This document shows, in pieces, positions 6,422-8,825 of a DNA stretch of 8,825 bases; the first letter of the stretch is position 1; each line of letters begins with the position of its first letter. The notes below the pieces were generated by a model. The model made no database searches, had not been told where the DNA came from, and saw only the letters and a program-made list of their open reading frames with translations. Source of the stretch: JBBQSU01 sp038234815 (GTDB lineage: Bacteria > Planctomycetota > Phycisphaerae > Tepidisphaerales > Tepidisphaeraceae); assembly GCA_038234815.1 (NCBI GenBank), contig JBBQSU010000144.1, positions 1 through 8,825 on the forward strand, written 5' to 3'. The position numbers and the translations under genes were made by a program.

Positions 6422-6452
6422 TTGCGCGAATTAGCGCCCAAACGCGCACCAC
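6422..6452. repeat. Degenerate copy of the dyad (element B)
   Basis: TTGCGCG, then AATTAGCGCCCAAA, then CGCGCACCAC, aligns with element A: both end in GCGCACCAC and share AATT-GCGCC-AA in the centre. Its arms are shorter (TGCGCG 6423-6428 / CGCGCA 6443-6448). The centres of the two elements are about 110 nt apart. Confidence 0.5.
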
Positions 6453-6478
6453 TTCTCCTTAGGGTAGAGGGTACATTT

Positions 6479-7009
6479 ATGACCGACAATCGCTTGGTTG
6501 CTTCGACCGTTTTGCTGGCCGCCGGCGCGTGGGTGGCGGGTGTTTTACGCGCGGTCGGATGCGGGCGGGGGAATTCATCTGGCGAAGGTGGACTCCCAGG
6601 TGTTCCGATGACCGCACGGGCTTGGCCGGCGGATTTGTCTTCCGATGATGGATTCGTCCGGACGCAATCGGTCGACGAAGAGGAAACGCCAGTTGCCAGA
6701 TCAGCCCGCTCGGAAACGTCAGGCCCGGCCTTCTACTTTCGCTTCCCATTCGGAAGGCTTGCAAAAGACCCCCGGAACCTCAAAAAAACCTCCTTGAGAC
6801 ACCATTGGGACCTCTTTGGGACCCCCTTTGGACCCCCTTTTTCGGCTGGCGCATACGCGGAAACATTGAAATCAGATTCAGAATGCAGTTTTGCGGTCTC
6901 TGGTGAGGTTTTACGACACTTGGCCAAGGCAGTGATGGTGGACGTGTGGCAGAGTGTGTGGGCGAGTGGAATCGGGAAAGCAGTGACGGGTTGGTCGGGT
7001 TCGGCTTGA
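6479..7009 (+). CDS. Doubtful hypothetical protein upstream of PilZ gene
   Basis: This open frame of 176 codons starts at ATG 6479, preceded by AGAGGG at about 9 nt, and ends with TGA two bases before the PilZ start (TGATAATG), an arrangement compatible with translational coupling. The N-terminus has a hydrophobic stretch (LVASTVLLAAGAWVAGVL) followed by RAVGC, loosely like a lipoprotein signal but with an arginine in the wrong place. The rest is low-complexity and partly encoded by short C-rich repeats (6805-6838), and no family is recognised. The frame extends upstream to 6167 without clear coding character. I regard it as more likely non-coding than real. Confidence 0.25.
   Translation: MTDNRLVASTVLLAAGAWVAGVLRAVGCGRGNSSGEGGLPGVPMTARAWPADLSSDDGFVRTQSVDEEETPVARSARSETSGPAFYFRFPFGRLAKDPRNLKKTSLRHHWDLFGTPFGPPFSAGAYAETLKSDSECSFAVSGEVLRHLAKAVMVDVWQSVWASGIGKAVTGWSGSA
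6805..6838. repeat. Short tandem repeats, about 11-nt unit (TTGGGACCCCCT)
   Basis: Three consecutive units are seen: TTGGGACCTCT (6805-6815), TTGGGACCCCCT (6816-6827) and TTGGACCCCCT (6828-6838), with a looser relative (GACCCCCGGAACCTC) at 6767-6781. On the minus strand this gives several G5 runs. The pattern looks like slippage-generated non-coding sequence rather than codons under selection. Confidence 0.6.
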
Positions 7010-7011
7010 TA

Positions 7012-7839
7012 ATGCTCCATGCGAGTTGGGTCGATGATTCATCAGAGGTATTGGCCGGAAAGAGAGTTCAGTTGCCGGACGACACGAAGAAGGTTCTGGG
7101 CGAAGCGATTGCCCGTAATTCGGCGGCGGTATTGACGCTGCCGTCGGCGGGGATGGTGCGCCATTATCGCACGCGGTTCCTGGCCGAGACACCGGAAGGG
7201 ATTTGGGTGGAAGGCGTGCCCACCGAGCGGCCGCTGATCGATTCGCTGGTAATAACGGGTCAGGTTTGTGGGGTGGCGTTTAAAGTGGGCGCGAGCAAGC
7301 TGGCGATTACCGTCCCTCTGCTGCAAAGGCGGATGGATTACCAGGTTAATGCCGAGTTGACTGTCGAAGCCGTGCTGCTGGGACTGCCCCAACAGGTGAA
7401 GAGCGTTCAGCGGCGCAGCAATTATCGGGTGGGGGTGCAGAGTGATGCCGGGCTGGCGGTCCGGGTGTGGCGAATCGCCGAGCACGCGGTGTTGCGGGAT
7501 CGGCCGAGCGCGTCTGCCGAGGTGTCGGCGTCGATACGAGACATCAGTCTGGGTGGGACGGGGCTTCGGTTCGAGGGGGCCGACAACCAGCGGCCGAAGG
7601 TGTCGGTTGGCGAGCGCCTGCGGGTGGTGATCCAAAATAACGATCAGGAGCTGCTGCTTGAGGGCGTGGTGGTTAACTTGCGAGAGATGATGAACCAGAG
7701 GAATTTATTGTTAGGCGGGGTGAAGTTTGCGAATATAGAAAAAGGAATGGAAGGCCGACAGATGCTGGCGGCGCTGAGCAAGATCGTGGGGCAATTGCAG
7801 CGGGAAGAGGCGCGACGAAATCGCCTGCGCGCGTGCTGA
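7012..7839 (+). CDS. PilZ-domain protein, YcgR-like two-domain c-di-GMP receptor
   Basis: The product has 275 residues from ATG 7012. An N-terminal beta-rich part (about 15-125) resembles the YcgR/PilZN domain and leads into a PilZ domain with both c-di-GMP-binding motifs intact: RSNYR (135-139, the RxxxR motif, preceded by QR) and DISLGG (177-182, the D/NxSxxG motif). The C-terminal helix is charged (QLQREEARRNRLR). YcgR-type proteins bind c-di-GMP and act on the flagellar motor or on polysaccharide and surface processes. No flagellar or cellulose gene is in this window, so the target is unknown. The start is uncertain: no good Shine-Dalgarno sequence precedes 7012, and an upstream GTG at 6946 or a TTG at 7051 are alternatives. 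The stop lies 41 nt from the end of the convergent EIIA gene. Confidence 0.87.
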   Translation: MLHASWVDDSSEVLAGKRVQLPDDTKKVLGEAIARNSAAVLTLPSAGMVRHYRTRFLAETPEGIWVEGVPTERPLIDSLVITGQVCGVAFKVGASKLAITVPLLQRRMDYQVNAELTVEAVLLGLPQQVKSVQRRSNYRVGVQSDAGLAVRVWRIAEHAVLRDRPSASAEVSASIRDISLGGTGLRFEGADNQRPKVSVGERLRVVIQNNDQELLLEGVVVNLREMMNQRNLLLGGVKFANIEKGMEGRQMLAALSKIVGQLQREEARRNRLRAC

Positions 7840-7880
7840 AATCCGGGGGGCACGGTTGTCCAAGGGAGATTGGATTTGCC
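7840..7880. other. Short convergent spacer with a weak shared stem
   Basis: AAATCC (7839-7844) can pair with GGATTT (7872-7877) across the gap between the two convergent genes. The loop is 27 nt and there is no T-run, so a bidirectional terminator is only a weak possibility. Confidence 0.25.
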
Positions 7881-8342
7881 TTAGAGCGCGGCTTCCTGCG
7901 CGACGATGGCGTCGAACACTGCCTGCGGCGTTTCGGCCGCGGCCATGGCTTGACGGAACTTGTCGATGGTCATCAGTCGGCTGATTCGGGCCAGGGCATG
8001 AATGTGCGGGCCCGTCTTGTCGGGGGGCGAAGTCAGCAGCCAGATCCAGGTGACCGGCCGGCCGTCGATCGACTGAAAATCGATGGGCGTGCCCGCCTTG
8101 CCGATGGCCATGATCAGGTGGTCGGCGCCGGCACACTTGCCGTGAGGAATTGCCAGGCCATTGCCGATGCCGGTGGTGCGGGTGGATTCGCGCTCCAACA
8201 CCGAATCGAGGACTTTTGCCCCGTCGGCGACCTCACCGTTGGCGCTCAGCAGATTGACGAGCTCCTTGATGGCATCGCTCTTGGTCGTCGCGGCGAGCGG
8301 AATCTTGATATTGGCGGGCTTGAGGATCTCGGTCAGACGCAT
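7881..8342 (-). CDS. PTS EIIA type-2 domain protein (fructose / nitrogen-regulatory type)
   Basis: The 153-residue product is a single EIIA domain of the mannitol/fructose/Ntr type. The phosphorylation site is His67 in GLAIPHGK (62-69), and the second conserved active-site region is GPHIHALARI (111-120). The N-terminal block MRLTEILKPANI and the KSDAIKELVNLL helix are typical of PtsN-like proteins. Such domains accept phosphate from HPr and either pass it to a sugar transporter or act as regulators. No EIIB, EIIC, HPr or EI gene is adjacent, and planctomycetes often carry isolated EIIA domains, so a regulatory role is more likely than sugar uptake. The start at 8342 has only a weak GGAG about 11 nt upstream. 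It is divergent from the ferredoxin gene and convergent with PilZ. Confidence 0.9.
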   Translation of the reverse strand: MRLTEILKPANIKIPLAATTKSDAIKELVNLLSANGEVADGAKVLDSVLERESTRTTGIGNGLAIPHGKCAGADHLIMAIGKAGTPIDFQSIDGRPVTWIWLLTSPPDKTGPHIHALARISRLMTIDKFRQAMAAAETPQAVFDAIVAQEAAL

Positions 8343-8487
8343 AGGTCACACGGCTCCGGCATACCATCGCGGCTTGGTTCCAAATGAAGGGCGGAATCCT
8401 ACACCGACGGCGTGGGGGGAGCAAATCGCGCCGGCCCATCGACCAGCCCCCGTCGGGACCAGCCCAAACGGTTTTATGGACGCCATG

Positions 8488-8515
8488 TTGCCGCGCTCGG
8501 GGGTTGTTCTATAAT
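8488..8515 (+). promoter_or_regulatory. Sigma-70-type promoter of the ferredoxin gene
   Basis: A perfect -10 hexamer TATAAT (8510-8515) follows TTGCCG (8488-8493, four of six -35 positions) with 16-nt spacing. Transcription would start near 8522, giving a leader of about 30 nt that includes the AGGAGAGG ribosome binding site (8535-8542). This is the best vegetative promoter in the window. Confidence 0.55.
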
Positions 8516-8552
8516 CGCTGGTTGCAATCCCGATAGGAGAGGTTTTAAGCGT

Positions 8553-8813
8553 ATGGCTCACATTATTGCCCAGCCGTGCATCGGCACCAAGGATACCGCG
8601 TGCGTCGCCGTTTGCCCGGTCGACTGCATCCATCCCACTAAGGATGAGCCGGCATTCGCGGCCGCCGAGCTTTTGTACATCGATCCCGACGTCTGCATCG
8701 ACTGCGGCCTGTGCGTGGACGAATGCCCGGTCAAGGCGATTTTTCCCCAGGAAGATTTGCCTGCCGAGTGGGCCGACTTCATCGAGAAAAACGCTGACTA
8801 TTATAAGAAGTAA
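8553..8813 (+). CDS. fdxA: Seven-iron (3Fe-4S/4Fe-4S) ferredoxin
   Basis: An 86-residue bacterial-type ferredoxin. Cys9, Cys17 and Cys58 fit the 3Fe-4S ligands (C-x7-C spacing, as in Azotobacter ferredoxin I), and Cys21, Cys48, Cys51 and Cys54 fit the 4Fe-4S ligands (CxxCxxCxxxCP second motif). Cys25 is the extra free cysteine commonly seen. The first motif reads CIGTKDTACVAVCP and the second CIDCGLCVDECP. The acidic C-terminus (PAEWADFIEKNADYY) is typical. It is a soluble low-potential electron carrier of the cytoplasm. ATG 8553 was chosen because the ribosome binding site AGGAGAGG (8535-8542) and the TATAAT promoter lie just upstream and the conserved MAHII start matches the family; the frame is open further upstream to 8412 but that part is not conserved-looking. 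Confidence 0.93.
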   Translation: MAHIIAQPCIGTKDTACVAVCPVDCIHPTKDEPAFAAAELLYIDPDVCIDCGLCVDECPVKAIFPQEDLPAEWADFIEKNADYYKK

Positions 8814-8825
8814 GAGAACTGCCTA

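Larger units (their letters stand above)
6187..6478. other. Non-coding region with GC-rich hairpin, dyads and AT-rich tract
   Basis: About 290 nt with strong compositional contrast. A GC-rich part (6198-6225) holds the inverted repeat at 6200-6216. Two related dyad elements (6309-6342 and 6422-6452) flank an AT-rich stretch (about 6343-6412). A small hairpin TGCTT (6380-6384) / AAGCA (6392-6396) lies within the AT-rich part. A plus-strand frame passes through it without stops (from 6167), but has no recognisable protein features here. Confidence 0.55.

Noticed and set aside
8346..8633. Minus-strand frame of 95 codons upstream of the ferredoxin
   Set aside because: It overlaps the ferredoxin start and its promoter on the opposite strand, and has no family features.

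Overview
The window is GC-rich bacterial chromosome and most likely comes from a planctomycete (Planctomycetota). This rests on gene content only: a prepilin-type protein of the H-X9-DG class (an enormously expanded family in planctomycetes) next to an AraC-type regulator, a secreted beta-helix polysaccharide-active protein, and a GC-rich background with short AT-rich control regions. No rRNA, tRNA, CRISPR array, transposase or phage gene is visible.

Layout, left to right. (1) 1-268, minus: start of an AraC-type regulator (cupin sensor domain), cut by the window edge. (2) 269-522: spacer with a long REP-like hairpin at 413-453. (3) 523-1298, minus: prepilin-like H-X9-DG protein whose reading frame is broken near a homopolymer run at about 1104-1107. 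(4) 1299-1705: divergent control region. (5) 1706-2869 and 2881-3501, plus: a two-gene operon encoding a membrane-anchored DUF748/AsmA-like protein and a lipoprotein carrying a group 1 truncated-hemoglobin domain. (6) 3670-5847, minus: a large secreted right-handed beta-helix protein of the pectate_lyase_3/GH55-like type. (7) 5848-7011: unusual low-density region with a hyphenated palindrome, one possible 40-residue ORF, two related dyad elements around an AT-rich tract, short C-rich tandem repeats and one doubtful long ORF. (8) 7012-7839, plus: YcgR-like PilZ protein (c-di-GMP receptor). (9) 7881-8342, minus: PTS EIIA (fructose/Ntr type) domain protein, convergent with PilZ. (10) 8553-8813, plus: seven-iron ferredoxin with a good sigma-70-type promoter.

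The genes do not form one pathway. The regulator, prepilin-like protein and beta-helix protein fit the planctomycete theme of polysaccharide sensing, surface structures and degradation. The PilZ and EIIA proteins are signalling components. The ferredoxin is a housekeeping electron carrier. The parts most worth a second look are the envelope operon pairing an AsmA-like protein with an exported, atypical truncated hemoglobin, and the non-coding region 6187-7011 with its paired dyad elements. I see no clear evidence for a new defence or mobile system.
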